A stretch of 32,510 nt of DNA from Bacillus sp. J33 (lineage in GTDB: Bacteria > Bacillota > Bacilli > Bacillales > Cytobacillaceae): NCBI RefSeq assembly GCF_000518885.1, contig NZ_JAEL01000045.1, forward strand, positions 286 to 32,795, given 5' to 3'. The notes beneath the pieces are model-generated. The model had not been told where the DNA came from and did no database searches. It saw only the letters and a program-made list of their open reading frames with translations. Positions within the stretch are counted from its first letter, which is position 1. Each line of letters begins with the position of its first letter. This document shows, piece after piece, positions 16,947 through 23,702 of this stretch. Made by a program: the position numbers and the translations under genes.

Positions 16947-18554
16947 TTGAAGCCCGTTCAAACATCAGGCGATCTATTTAAAGGTGCTTTTATTTTGACG
17001 ATCGCCGCCCTTGTTACAAAAATTTTAAGTGCTATATACCGTGTGCCTTTTCAAAACATTGTCGGTGATATAGGCTTTTATATTTACCAGCAGGTCTATC
17101 CCTTTTATGGGGTTATTTTAGTGTTATCTACATATGGATTTCCTGTCGTGATTTCAAAGCTTTATGCCGAGCAGGCTGCTTTGAAGGAGGAAAAGGAAAT
17201 TCAAAACTTATTTGTGATTTCTGCCTTTATCCTGACAATAATAGGTTTTATAGGGTTCACCCTGCTGTATTGGGGATCAGACTGGCTGGCTGCCAGAATG
17301 AACGATCCGCAGCTTGCTGTTTTGTTGAGGGTGGTTGCATTTGCTTTTCTTATTTTTCCTATTGTCTCGATCTTCAGGGGTTTTTTCCAAGGAAAAGGAG
17401 ATATGCTGCCCACTGCAGTTTCGCAGGTAGGGGAACAGCTGGTAAGGGTGATAACCATTCTGCTTGCGGCTTTTCTGTTGGTAAGGGAAGGACGTTCTCT
17501 TTATATTGTAGGGGGAGGCGCCCTTTTTGGAGCAATCACAGGGGGTTTTACGGCCGTACTTATATTAATTACATTCTTTTATTTAAAACAAAGAAGGAGG
17601 CTTCCTTCTTTTATTGAAATTGATTTTAAAAAAAGCGGAAAAATTGCCAAGGCGCTTATGATCCAGGGGTTTGCGATTTGCATTAGCAGCCTTGTTCTCA
17701 TTTTTATCCAGCTGGCAGATTCACTGAATTTGTATTCACTTCTGTTAGCTTCCGGTTATGAGGGGGGGCAAGCAAAGGAACTGAAAGGTGTGTATGATCG
17801 TGGCCAGCCAATTGTACAGCTTGGGATGGTAGTAGCGACGTCGATGTCTTTGTCGCTCGTACCGCTGATTTCCAAAGAAAAAATGAAAAACCAGGCTGAT
17901 TTTCTTCAAGATAAAATCAGGCTTGCACTTCAAATAGGCATTCTCGTTGGAGCAGCCGCAACAGTGGGCTTATGGACGATCATTGAACCGGCAAATATAA
18001 TGCTTTTTGAAAATATGTCGGGTTCAGATGTACTATCTGTTCTTAGCCTGTTAATTTTTTTAAGTTCCATGATTATCACCATTACAGCCATATTGCAGGG
18101 GCTCGGGTTTATTCTGTATCCTGCGGTAGTAATTGTCCTGGGGTTTGTGATTAAGTATGGCTTGAACGTTCTATTGGTGCCATTGTATGGGACAATTGGG
18201 GCTGCGGCTGCCTCTTGCCTTGCACTTGGGGCGGTACTTATGCTTCTTTTCATCAAGCTAAAAAGGTACTTCCGAATATCCCTGATTTCAGCCCGCTTTT
18301 TATTTATTATTGGTTCGGCAGCTGCTGTTATGGCCATTGTTTTACAATTGTACCTTGATGCAACAGGATTGTTCGCATCTCCTGAGCGGGACCGCATGTT
18401 TGCCGGGTTTCAGGCGTTAAGTGCCGTGGCTCTGGGGGGCTTTATTTATTTGTATATTGTGTTTAAAGGCAATACTTTTAAAGAGGAAGAGCTCGCTATG
18501 CTTCCATTTGGAAGCAAACTAATGTTCTTGCTGCCTAAAAAGAATAGGAGATGA
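16947..18554 (+). CDS. yabM: MOP-family flippase YabM (SpoVB/MurJ-like)
   Basis: Multidrug/oligosaccharidyl-lipid/polysaccharide (MOP) family membrane protein, related to SpoVB and to lipid II flippases of the MurJ/Amj system; its exact substrate is not known. The 535-residue protein has about 14 predicted membrane segments, and the N-terminal ILSAIYRVPFQNIVGDIGFYI and YPFYGVILVLSTYGFPVVISK blocks are typical of the SpoVB branch. I choose TTG 16947 because GGAAGGAG (16931-16938) lies 8 bases upstream; a frame extension to TTG 16929 would swallow that site. It is separated from yabN by 8 bp and is therefore the first gene of an operon. Confidence 0.92.
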   Translation: MKPVQTSGDLFKGAFILTIAALVTKILSAIYRVPFQNIVGDIGFYIYQQVYPFYGVILVLSTYGFPVVISKLYAEQAALKEEKEIQNLFVISAFILTIIGFIGFTLLYWGSDWLAARMNDPQLAVLLRVVAFAFLIFPIVSIFRGFFQGKGDMLPTAVSQVGEQLVRVITILLAAFLLVREGRSLYIVGGGALFGAITGGFTAVLILITFFYLKQRRRLPSFIEIDFKKSGKIAKALMIQGFAICISSLVLIFIQLADSLNLYSLLLASGYEGGQAKELKGVYDRGQPIVQLGMVVATSMSLSLVPLISKEKMKNQADFLQDKIRLALQIGILVGAAATVGLWTIIEPANIMLFENMSGSDVLSVLSLLIFLSSMIITITAILQGLGFILYPAVVIVLGFVIKYGLNVLLVPLYGTIGAAAASCLALGAVLMLLFIKLKRYFRISLISARFLFIIGSAAAVMAIVLQLYLDATGLFASPERDRMFAGFQALSAVALGGFIYLYIVFKGNTFKEEELAMLPFGSKLMFLLPKKNRR

Positions 18555-18562
18555 AGAAATAA

Positions 18563-20017
18563 ATGAAGAAAATAACGATTCTCGGGCTTGGAGCAGGAGA
18601 TTTGGACCAGCTTCCTTTAGGAGTCTATAAAAAGATCAGGAATGCAGAAACCCTTTATTTACGTACAAAGGAGCACCCAGTTCTGCGAGACCTTGAGAAA
18701 GATGGGCTGGAGTACCAGTCTTTCGACAGTATCTATGAAAAGCATGGCCGATTTGAGGAAGTTTATGAAGAGATCTGTGAAACATTGCTGGAAGCAGCCC
18801 TTGACACAGATGTGACATATGCTGTACCTGGCCATCCTCTTGTTGCAGAAAGAACAGTACAGCTGCTGATCGAAAGAGCCCCGCAACAAGACATCGAGAT
18901 TGACCTTGGCGGCGGGCAAAGTTTCCTCGACCCCCTATTTCAGGCATTGAGAATAGATCCAATAGAAGGATTTCAGCTCCTCGATGGAACTGATTTAAAT
19001 AGGGATGAAATTGAAGTTGCCCAGCACATTATTATTGGGCAGGTTTATGATCAATTTGTCGCTAGTGATGTCAAGCTGACACTTATGGAAAAGCTTCCTT
19101 ATGATTATGAGGTTTACATCGTTACGGCTGCCGGCAGCAGGGAAGAAAAAGTGACAAAGGTACCACTGCATGAACTTGACCATGGTATGGAGCTAAATAA
19201 CTTAACTTCTGTGTATGTGCCTCCTGTGAAGGATGAAACGATTTTATATAAGGAGTTTTCAAAGCTGCGCAGCATCATAGCAGAATTGCGCGGACCGAAT
19301 GGCTGCCCGTGGGATCTTAAGCAAACCCATGAATCACTAAAAAAATATTTAATTGAAGAAGCATATGAGCTAATTGAAGCGATTGATAATGAAGAAAGCG
19401 AACATATGGCAGAAGAGCTTGGAGATGTCCTGCTTCAGGTTATGCTGCATGCCCAAATTGGGGAGGATGAAGGCTATTTCACCATTGATGATGTTATCCA
19501 AGGGCTTTCTGAGAAGATGATCCGCCGCCATCCGCACGTTTTTGGAGATGTACAAGCTGAAAATGAAGAGGATGTTTTGAAAAACTGGCAGAGCATTAAG
19601 CAAGAAGAAAAAGGTGAAAAGCAGGAATTTATTATGGATTCTATACCTAAATCCTTTCCTAATCTTATGAGAGCTGCAGAAATTCAAAAAAAGGCAGCTA
19701 AAGTCGGCTTCGATTGGAAGGAAGTCGAACCTGCCTGGGAGAAAGTGAAGGAAGAGATTTCTGAATTCGAATCTGAGGCAAGAGCTGGCAGCAGCCAAAT
19801 GGAAGCTGAATTCGGGGATATTTTATTTGCATTGGTTAATATTGCCCGTTTCTACAAAATCGATGCTGAAGAAGCGACTAGAAAGACAAATGAGAAATTC
19901 ATCCGCCGTTTTTCGTTTGTGGAAGAGCGAGTAAAGATGAGCGGCAGAAGCTTTGAAGATTTTACGCTGGAACAGCTTGATGACTTTTGGAACGAGGCAA
20001 AAGCGAAGGGATATTAA
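18563..20017 (+). CDS. yabN: YabN: tetrapyrrole-methylase-like / MazG pyrophosphohydrolase
   Basis: Fusion of an N-terminal tetrapyrrole methylase-like domain (about residues 1-220; [30 protein letters not shown]) with a C-terminal MazG nucleoside triphosphate pyrophosphohydrolase (about 245-480). The MazG part shows [15 protein letters not shown] and the metal-binding [10 protein letters not shown]...EELGDVLLQ pattern, with a second related segment, [15 protein letters not shown]. MazG enzymes clean up aberrant NTPs; the role of the methylase-like half is not established. At 484 residues it matches the B. subtilis protein. It follows yabM by 8 bp and precedes rqcP by 25 bp. Confidence 0.95.
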   Translation: MKKITILGLGAGDLDQLPLGVYKKIRNAETLYLRTKEHPVLRDLEKDGLEYQSFDSIYEKHGRFEEVYEEICETLLEAALDTDVTYAVPGHPLVAERTVQLLIERAPQQDIEIDLGGGQSFLDPLFQALRIDPIEGFQLLDGTDLNRDEIEVAQHIIIGQVYDQFVASDVKLTLMEKLPYDYEVYIVTAAGSREEKVTKVPLHELDHGMELNNLTSVYVPPVKDETILYKEFSKLRSIIAELRGPNGCPWDLKQTHESLKKYLIEEAYELIEAIDNEESEHMAEELGDVLLQVMLHAQIGEDEGYFTIDDVIQGLSEKMIRRHPHVFGDVQAENEEDVLKNWQSIKQEEKGEKQEFIMDSIPKSFPNLMRAAEIQKKAAKVGFDWKEVEPAWEKVKEEISEFESEARAGSSQMEAEFGDILFALVNIARFYKIDAEEATRKTNEKFIRRFSFVEERVKMSGRSFEDFTLEQLDDFWNEAKAKGY

Positions 20018-20042
20018 TGGGAAAACCAGAGGAGTGGCAAAA

Positions 20043-20309
20043 ATGAGATTGGATAAATTTTTAAAAGTATCAAGGCTTATTAAAAGAAGGACACTGGCAA
20101 AAGAGGTTTCCGACCAGGGCAGAATAACAATTAACGGACAGCAGGCTAAAGCAAGCTCGACTGTTAAAGTAGGAGATGAGCTTCAAATCCGTTTTGGGCA
20201 GAAGCTGGTCACTGTCAAAGTGGAGCAGCTGCAGGAAACCACACGCAAGGAAGAGGCAGCGGAAATGTACAAGATTATCAAGGAAGAGAAAGCTGAAACA
20301 GAAGCATAA
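20043..20309 (+). CDS. rqcP: Ribosome-associated quality-control protein RqcP (YabO)
   Basis: S4-domain RNA-binding protein, homologous to Hsp15, that works with RqcH on stalled 50S subunits during C-terminal alanine tailing. The 88-residue protein is mostly the S4 domain (about 1-60; [43 protein letters not shown]), with a charged C-terminal extension. The ATG follows GAGGAG with good spacing. It is the last gene of the yabM-yabN-rqcP unit; a small family B remnant with a T-rich end comes next. Confidence 0.95.
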   Translation: MRLDKFLKVSRLIKRRTLAKEVSDQGRITINGQQAKASSTVKVGDELQIRFGQKLVTVKVEQLQETTRKEEAAEMYKIIKEEKAETEA

Positions 20310-20324
20310 AAACAGGAATTTATA

Positions 20325-20366
20325 AACTTCAATAACTGTCTGGATGTGGCGCCTTGCGCTTTTCTA
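20325..20366 (+). repeat. Minimal family B remnant (copy B2)
   Basis: AATAACTGTCTGG fused directly to GGCGCCTTGCGCTTTTCT. These are the left and right borders of the family B element with the whole cruciform interior missing. The remaining GCGC-CTT-GCGC followed by TTTTCT may give a weak terminator after rqcP. Confidence 0.6.
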
Positions 20367-20383
20367 ATTGGCTTGTTCTAATT

Positions 20384-20412
20384 TCATTTTCCTATTCATA
20401 AACATGTACAAA
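20384..20412 (+). promoter_or_regulatory. Possible sigma-E promoter of yabP-yabQ
   Basis: TCATTTT (20384-20390; 6 of 7 to KMATATT), 14-bp spacer, TGTACAAA (20405-20412; 5 of 8 to CATACAMT). Weak match, but yabP and yabQ are mother-cell sigma-E genes in B. subtilis, and the placement about 33 bp before yabP fits. Confidence 0.35.
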
Positions 20413-20445
20413 AAGGTTGTACTATGTGATTGCGGGGGATGAATA

Positions 20446-20748
20446 ATGAGCCAATATTATGAGTCAAGTTCAAACAAAGTGAATACCCAGGAACATGATG
20501 TTATCATGAGAGGCAGAAGGCTTCTGGATATCACAGGGGTTAAACAGGTTGAAAGTTTTGATAATGAAGAGTTCTTGCTGGAAACGGTGATGGGGTTCCT
20601 GGCGATTAGAGGGCAGAATCTGCAGATGAAAAACCTGGATGTGGACAAGGGAATTGTTTCCATCAAAGGAAAGGTATTTGACCTCGTTTATATAGACGAT
20701 CAGAATGGAGATAAAGCTAAAGGTTTCTTTAGCAAGTTATTCCGATGA
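20446..20748 (+). CDS. yabP: Sporulation protein YabP
   Basis: Member of the YabP/YqfC family needed for spore cortex formation in B. subtilis; biochemical role unknown. The 100-residue protein carries the family pattern RRLLDITGVKQVESFDNEEFLLET, GFLAIRGQNLQMKNLDVDKGIVSIKG, which resembles a small beta-rich domain. It starts at an ATG after GCGGGGGATG. Its stop overlaps the yabQ start (ATGA), so the two are translationally coupled. Confidence 0.94.
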   Translation: MSQYYESSSNKVNTQEHDVIMRGRRLLDITGVKQVESFDNEEFLLETVMGFLAIRGQNLQMKNLDVDKGIVSIKGKVFDLVYIDDQNGDKAKGFFSKLFR

Positions 20749-21377
20749 CACTGACCACTCAATTTATGACCATGCTGGCCATGATTGGCATGGGAAGTGT
20801 TTTTGGGGCTGCCCTTGATACCTATAATCGTTTCCTTATGAGAACCAAGCGGAAAAGCTGGATTGTCTTTATTAATGACATCCTTTTTTGGCTGCTACAG
20901 GGATTGGCTATCTTTTATATTTTATTCCTGGTTAATAAAGGTGAACTGAGGTTTTATATTTTTGTTGCCTTGCTTTGCGGATTTGCTGCTTATCAAAGCT
21001 TATTTAAAAAAGTGTATTTGCGGGTATTGGAGATTTCCATCAGAATGGCTATCTCCATATACCGCTTTTTAGTTAAGGCATTTACTTTAGTCATTTATAG
21101 ACCCATCCAAGGGCTTATAACTGCGTTAATTGCTATCAGTGTTATGCTTGGGAAGGGGATTTATTCCCTTTTAAAGGTAATCTTAAAGGTCCTTTGGCTT
21201 ACTGTGAAGGTGGGATTTATGCCTGTCAAATGGCTTTTGTCACTTTTGTGGAAACTTTTGCCGAAAAATATTAAAAAATCCGTCGAGAAGTTATATAATA
21301 AATTGGCAGGATATTTACAGCAAACAAAGAATTATGTTTTAAAGTGGATCTCAAAATGGAAAAAGCATAAAGAGTAA
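20745..21377 (+). CDS. yabQ: Spore cortex membrane protein YabQ
   Basis: Mother-cell membrane protein needed for cortex formation; in B. subtilis it locates to the outer forespore membrane. The 210-residue protein has an N-terminal hydrophobic region with several membrane segments (about residues 5-95). A long, basic, hydrophobic second half follows (from about 110), ending in a Lys-rich tail. The start ATG overlaps the stop of yabP by 4 bases (ATGA). divIC follows 15 bp later, so a sporulation gene pair and a division gene share a transcript here. Confidence 0.93.
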   Translation: MTLTTQFMTMLAMIGMGSVFGAALDTYNRFLMRTKRKSWIVFINDILFWLLQGLAIFYILFLVNKGELRFYIFVALLCGFAAYQSLFKKVYLRVLEISIRMAISIYRFLVKAFTLVIYRPIQGLITALIAISVMLGKGIYSLLKVILKVLWLTVKVGFMPVKWLLSLLWKLLPKNIKKSVEKLYNKLAGYLQQTKNYVLKWISKWKKHKE

Positions 21378-21392
21378 GGAGGGAATGCGAAA

Positions 21393-21806
21393 GTGAGTGT
21401 CAGCAAGAAAAAGAATGTAGCCAAAATGGAAACAAGCTATGTCAGACAGCAGGAAGCGGCAGAGATCAGTGCGGGCCGGAGAAAAAAGCTTTTATTTAGA
21501 AGATTAGCAGCATTTTTTACAATGGCAGCCGCCATTTCTGTTTTTATGATCTCCACACTCGTTTCGCAGTCTGCTGCTCTGGAAAGTAAAGTGGAAGAAA
21601 AGAATCGGCTGGACAAAGAGCTGGCTGAATTAAAGAAAAAGGAAGTCATTCTTGAGGAAGAAATTGTAAAGCTCAATGATGATGAATATATCGCTAAGCT
21701 TGCCAGGAAAGACTATTTCTTATCTGACAATAATGAAATTATTTTTAGCCTCCCTGAAGAGACAGAAAATGAAAAGAAAAAGGATAAGGAAAAATCAGCT
21801 GACTAG
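21393..21806 (+). CDS. divIC: Cell division protein DivIC (FtsB-like)
   Basis: Bitopic membrane protein of the divisome; forms a complex with FtsL and DivIB at the septum. The 137-residue protein has a basic cytoplasmic N-terminus (about 1-35), one membrane segment (about 38-56; FFTMAAAISVFMISTLV) and an extracytoplasmic coiled coil (about 62-98; LESKVEEKNRLDKELAELKK). A short C-terminal domain ends in a charged Lys/Glu tail. It starts at GTG 21393 after AAGGAGGG. At 137 residues it is slightly longer than B. subtilis DivIC (125), mostly from the tail. Confidence 0.95.
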   Translation: MSVSKKKNVAKMETSYVRQQEAAEISAGRRKKLLFRRLAAFFTMAAAISVFMISTLVSQSAALESKVEEKNRLDKELAELKKKEVILEEEIVKLNDDEYIAKLARKDYFLSDNNEIIFSLPEETENEKKKDKEKSAD

Positions 21807-21814
21807 AGGCTGTA

Positions 21815-21844
21815 TTGACACTCTTTTTTTTGATTCTGTATAAT
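21815..21844 (+). promoter_or_regulatory. Sigma-A promoter of yabR
   Basis: TTGACA (21815-21820), 18-bp spacer, TATAAT (21839-21844). Both hexamers are perfect, immediately after the divIC stop. Confidence 0.85.
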
Positions 21845-21889
21845 ATATAGAAAGTATGATTTATATCTTTCAAGGAGGAAATTTTTTTA

Positions 21890-22345
21890 ATGTCAATCGA
21901 AGTAGGCAGCAAGTTACAAGGAAAGGTCACAGGTATCACAAATTTCGGAGCTTTTGTGGAGCTGCCGGAAGGCTCAACCGGTCTGGTGCACATAAGTGAA
22001 GTCGCAGACAATTATGTAAAAGATATTAATGATCACCTAAAAGTAGGTGACGTGGTCGAAGTAAAAGTCATTAATGTCGAAAAGGATGGCAAGATCGGTT
22101 TATCCATCAAAAAGGCGAAAGACCGTCCTGAGCGATCTGATAGACCTGAAAGAGGCGACAGGAAAGAATTCAGAGGACATTCTAATTCTGGCCGTCCTCG
22201 TCATGGCAGAACAAATGATAACCGCTCTAAAGAAAATTTTGAAGCCAAAATGGCTCGTTTTTTAAAGGATAGCGAAGATCGCCTGTCATCATTAAAACGC
22301 CACACTGAATCCAAGCGTGGAGGAAGAGGCGCAAGACGAGGATAA
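21890..22345 (+). CDS. yabR: S1-domain RNA-binding protein YabR
   Basis: General-stress-type S1 RNA-binding protein (GSP13/YabR family). The first roughly 72 of 151 residues are an S1 domain: EVGSKLQGKVTGITNFGAFVEL, GLVHISEVADNYVKDI, VGDVVEVKVINVEKDGKIGLS. The rest is low-complexity, rich in Arg, Asp, Gly and Glu (RPERSDRPERGDRKE), and ends in GGRGARRG, a likely disordered RNA-binding tail. The ATG follows AAGGAGG. It has its own strong sigma-A promoter and a terminator. Confidence 0.95.
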   Translation: MSIEVGSKLQGKVTGITNFGAFVELPEGSTGLVHISEVADNYVKDINDHLKVGDVVEVKVINVEKDGKIGLSIKKAKDRPERSDRPERGDRKEFRGHSNSGRPRHGRTNDNRSKENFEAKMARFLKDSEDRLSSLKRHTESKRGGRGARRG

Positions 22346-22379
22346 CTTGCTGCTGTTCGTGATATATATCAGGAAAAAG

Positions 22380-22406
22380 CAAGTCCGTTTAGGGCTTGTT
22401 TTTTTG
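22380..22406 (+). terminator. Terminator after yabR
   Basis: Stem CAAGTCC (22380-22386) / GGGCTTG (22392-22398) with one G-U pair, loop GTTTA, then TTTTTTT. Confidence 0.9.
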
Positions 22407-22456
22407 TTGTCTAGGAAATTATAAAATTATGTGAATAACTTTGTGAAAAGTTGTCT

Positions 22457-22670
22457 GCATCTAGCTCCAGCGCCTAGCCCCTCGGGTCATAAGCCAAATC
22501 ACTCCAGAAATCAGGACAAGGAAGGCTTCGGCAGCGATACATCGCCTGACCAAAGCGAGCTTTGGTAGGTTTCCTGCGTGATTCGTCTTATGCCTGTCGG
22601 ACTTGCACAGGACGTGGCGGTTTTTAGCTGAAGTTCCTATGTCAAGGCGCTTCAGCTTTTGTTCTTTTTC
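22457..22670 (+). repeat. Family B cruciform repeat, large copy (B3)
   Basis: GCGCC (22470-22474) / GGCGC (22646-22650); CATAAG (22488-22493) / CTTATG (22587-22592); AATCAC (22497-22502) / GTGATT (22578-22583). The interior is longer than in other copies and holds a different apical region (about 22503-22577). The GCCCC left arm has lost most of its partner, and a CGGACTTGCACAGG segment interrupts the right side. No coding potential; it fills the yabR-tRNA gap. Confidence 0.7.
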
Positions 22671-22697
22671 TTAAAAATATCCCCTATATAACGCTAT

Positions 22698-22727
22698 CAA
22701 AAAAACGCCAGCCTAAGGCTGACGCTT
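22698..22727 (-). terminator. Minus-strand terminator of the tRNA unit
   Basis: On the minus strand, GCGTCAGCC - TTA - GGCTGGCGT followed by a run of T. It lies just after tRNA-Glu. Confidence 0.85.
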
Positions 22728-22735
22728 CTTTGAAA

Positions 22736-22807
22736 TGACCCGTACGGGATTCGAACCCGTGTTACCGCCGTGAAAGGGCGGTGTCTTAACCGCTTGACCA
22801 ACGGGCC
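22736..22807 (-). tRNA. tRNA-Glu (UUC)
   Basis: Read on the minus strand, it starts GGCCCGTTGGTC and has anticodon TTC in a GCCCTTTCACGGC loop region, a T-arm GGGTTCGAATCCC and 3' end ACGGGTCA. All four arms pair. It closely matches the B. subtilis tRNA-Glu in this same chromosomal position (trnSL). CCA is not encoded. It is second in a tRNA-Met/tRNA-Glu unit, with three family B repeats between the two. Confidence 0.97.
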
Positions 22808-22836
22808 TTGGTAAGATTAATTGTATTTTAACATTC

Positions 22837-22941
22837 CAGCTTCAGCGCGTAGGGGATCTGTCAAAAAGGTAAAGTACAACCTTTCTGCCATCTTGTCTTA
22901 TGCTTGTCGCCCCTGGGCAACACGCTTCCGCATCCTATGAT
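22837..22941 (+). repeat. Family B repeat, tandem unit 1 (copy B4)
   Basis: Shares 86 identical bases (22856-22941) with copy B6 (23106-23191), but lacks a 17-base block containing the CATAAG arm, so its CTTATG has no partner. AAAGGT/ACCTTT hairpin and GCCCC remain. It looks like a deleted duplicate of B6. Confidence 0.75.
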
Positions 22942-23065
22942 GTCCAGCTTCAGCGCCTACCCCCTCGAGGTCACAAGCCGATCCTCCCATAAAGGTAAAG
23001 AACACCTTTCCGTGAGGATCGGCTTGTGCTTGTCGGGGGTGACCAAGGCGCTTCCGCATTTCAGT
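22942..23065 (+). repeat. Family B repeat, tandem unit 2 (copy B5)
   Basis: The most complete cruciform. GCGCC (22953-22957) / GGCGC (23047-23051); CCCCC (22960-22964) / GGGGG (23035-23039); CACAAGCCGATCCTC (22972-22986) / GAGGATCGGCTTGTG (23014-23028), 15 perfect pairs; AAAGGT (22991-22996) / ACCTTT (23004-23009) around AAAGAAC. A 66-codon open frame across it (22904-23101) is not protein-like. Confidence 0.85.
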
Positions 23066-23191
23066 AGTCCAGCTTCAGCGTGTAGGGGCTCGAGGTCATA
23101 AGCCAATCTGTCAAAAAGGTAAAGTACAACCTTTCTGCCATCTTGTCTTATGCTTGTCGCCCCTGGGCAACACGCTTCCGCATCCTATGAT
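23066..23191 (+). repeat. Family B repeat, tandem unit 3 (copy B6)
   Basis: Arms GCGTG (23078-23082) / CACGC (23171-23175); GGGGC (23085-23089) / GCCCC (23159-23163); CATAAG (23097-23102) / CTTATG (23147-23152); AAAGGT (23115-23120) / ACCTTT (23129-23134). The first two arms differ completely from B1 and B5 but still pair. Its right end abuts the 3' end of tRNA-Met. Confidence 0.85.
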
Positions 23192-23264
23192 AGCGGCGGA
23201 GGGGATCGAACCCCCGACCTCACGGGTATGAACCGTACGCTCTAGCCAGCTGAGCTACACCGCC
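23191..23264 (-). tRNA. tRNA-Met (CAU), elongator type
   Basis: On the minus strand it begins GGCGGTGTAGCTCAGC, with anticodon CAT in ACGGTTCATACCCGT, T-arm GGGGTTCGATCCCC and 3' end CCGCCGCTA. It matches the B. subtilis elongator tRNA-Met of the trnSL pair, also upstream of spoIIE. The acceptor begins with G1-U72 as in that tRNA. CCA is not encoded. It is first in the minus-strand unit. Confidence 0.96.
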
Positions 23265-23307
23265 ATATTTTTAATAGATTAACAGTGTGCCTCAAAGCAC
23301 AAGATTT

Positions 23308-23336
23308 ATAATACAAAGTTTTAAAAAGGAAGTCAA
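23308..23336 (-). promoter_or_regulatory. Sigma-A promoter of the tRNA-Met/Glu unit
   Basis: On the minus strand: TTGACT (23331-23336), 17-bp spacer, TATTAT (23308-23313). A small GTGC/GCAC hairpin (23287-23300) lies at about the start of transcription. tRNA-Met begins about 44 nt after the -10. Confidence 0.75.
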
Positions 23337-23473
23337 TAAGATATTTAAAGAAATATGTCGCAAATCTTCACAGAGACTTCGTCAATTTTTTCCAAATGGT
23401 TGATTTTCCGGAAACTGGACTTTTTGGGTTCTCTCACTATTTCTGTTATTCAGGGAAATGTCTTTAACAAAAA

Positions 23474-23549
23474 GGCTGTGTTAAAGCTGAATGTTCTTTA
23501 TAGCATTCTGTTGATTGAGCGGAAATCAGCAATCAAGTTTAACAGAGCC
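23474..23549 (+). repeat. Internally deleted family A repeat (copy A3)
   Basis: GGCTGTGTTAAAGCTGAATG...CTGTTGATTGAGCGGAAATC...AAGTTTAACAGAGCC, 76 bp. It consists of the left border and the right border of family A with the central 100-150 bp missing. Ends form an inverted repeat (GGCTGTGTTAAA / TTTAACAGAGCC). A 97-codon frame across this area (23355-23648) is not protein-like and lacks a ribosome-binding site. Confidence 0.75.
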
Positions 23550-23600
23550 ACCAAAAAAGGCTTTAAATATTGTTATCTAATCCCATATATGGTGGAAAAC

Positions 23601-23666
23601 CGTCGAACGAAAAACCGAGGCTTGTCCGCTATTTTGACAAACTTTTGAGTGCGGGGCTTTTATAAT
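23601..23666 (+). promoter_or_regulatory. Spo0A-dependent promoter of spoIIE
   Basis: TTGACA (23634-23639) and TATAAT (23661-23666) are separated by 21 bp, the unusual spacing known for the Spo0A-activated, sigma-A-dependent B. subtilis spoIIE promoter. An 0A-box-like CGTCGAA (23601-23607; 6 of 7 to TGTCGAA) lies upstream, and TTTGACA (23633-23639), overlapping the -35, is 6 of 7 to the inverse box TTCGACA. Confidence 0.8.
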
Positions 23667-23702
23667 TGTCAGCAACGATAAAAATATGGGGAGTGTAGTT
23701 TA

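Noticed and set aside
22904-23101. 66-codon frame in the tRNA intergenic region.
   Set aside because: Runs across family B repeats B4-B6 and repeats their hairpin sequence; no conserved features.
22837-23191. Possible CRISPR array (three similar units in tandem).
   Set aside because: Units are about 120 bp, self-complementary along their length, variable, and have no uniform short repeats with unique spacers.
23355-23648. 97-codon frame between tRNA-Met and spoIIE.
   Set aside because: Crosses the 76-bp family A remnant and the spoIIE promoter; no ribosome-binding site; composition is not protein-like.
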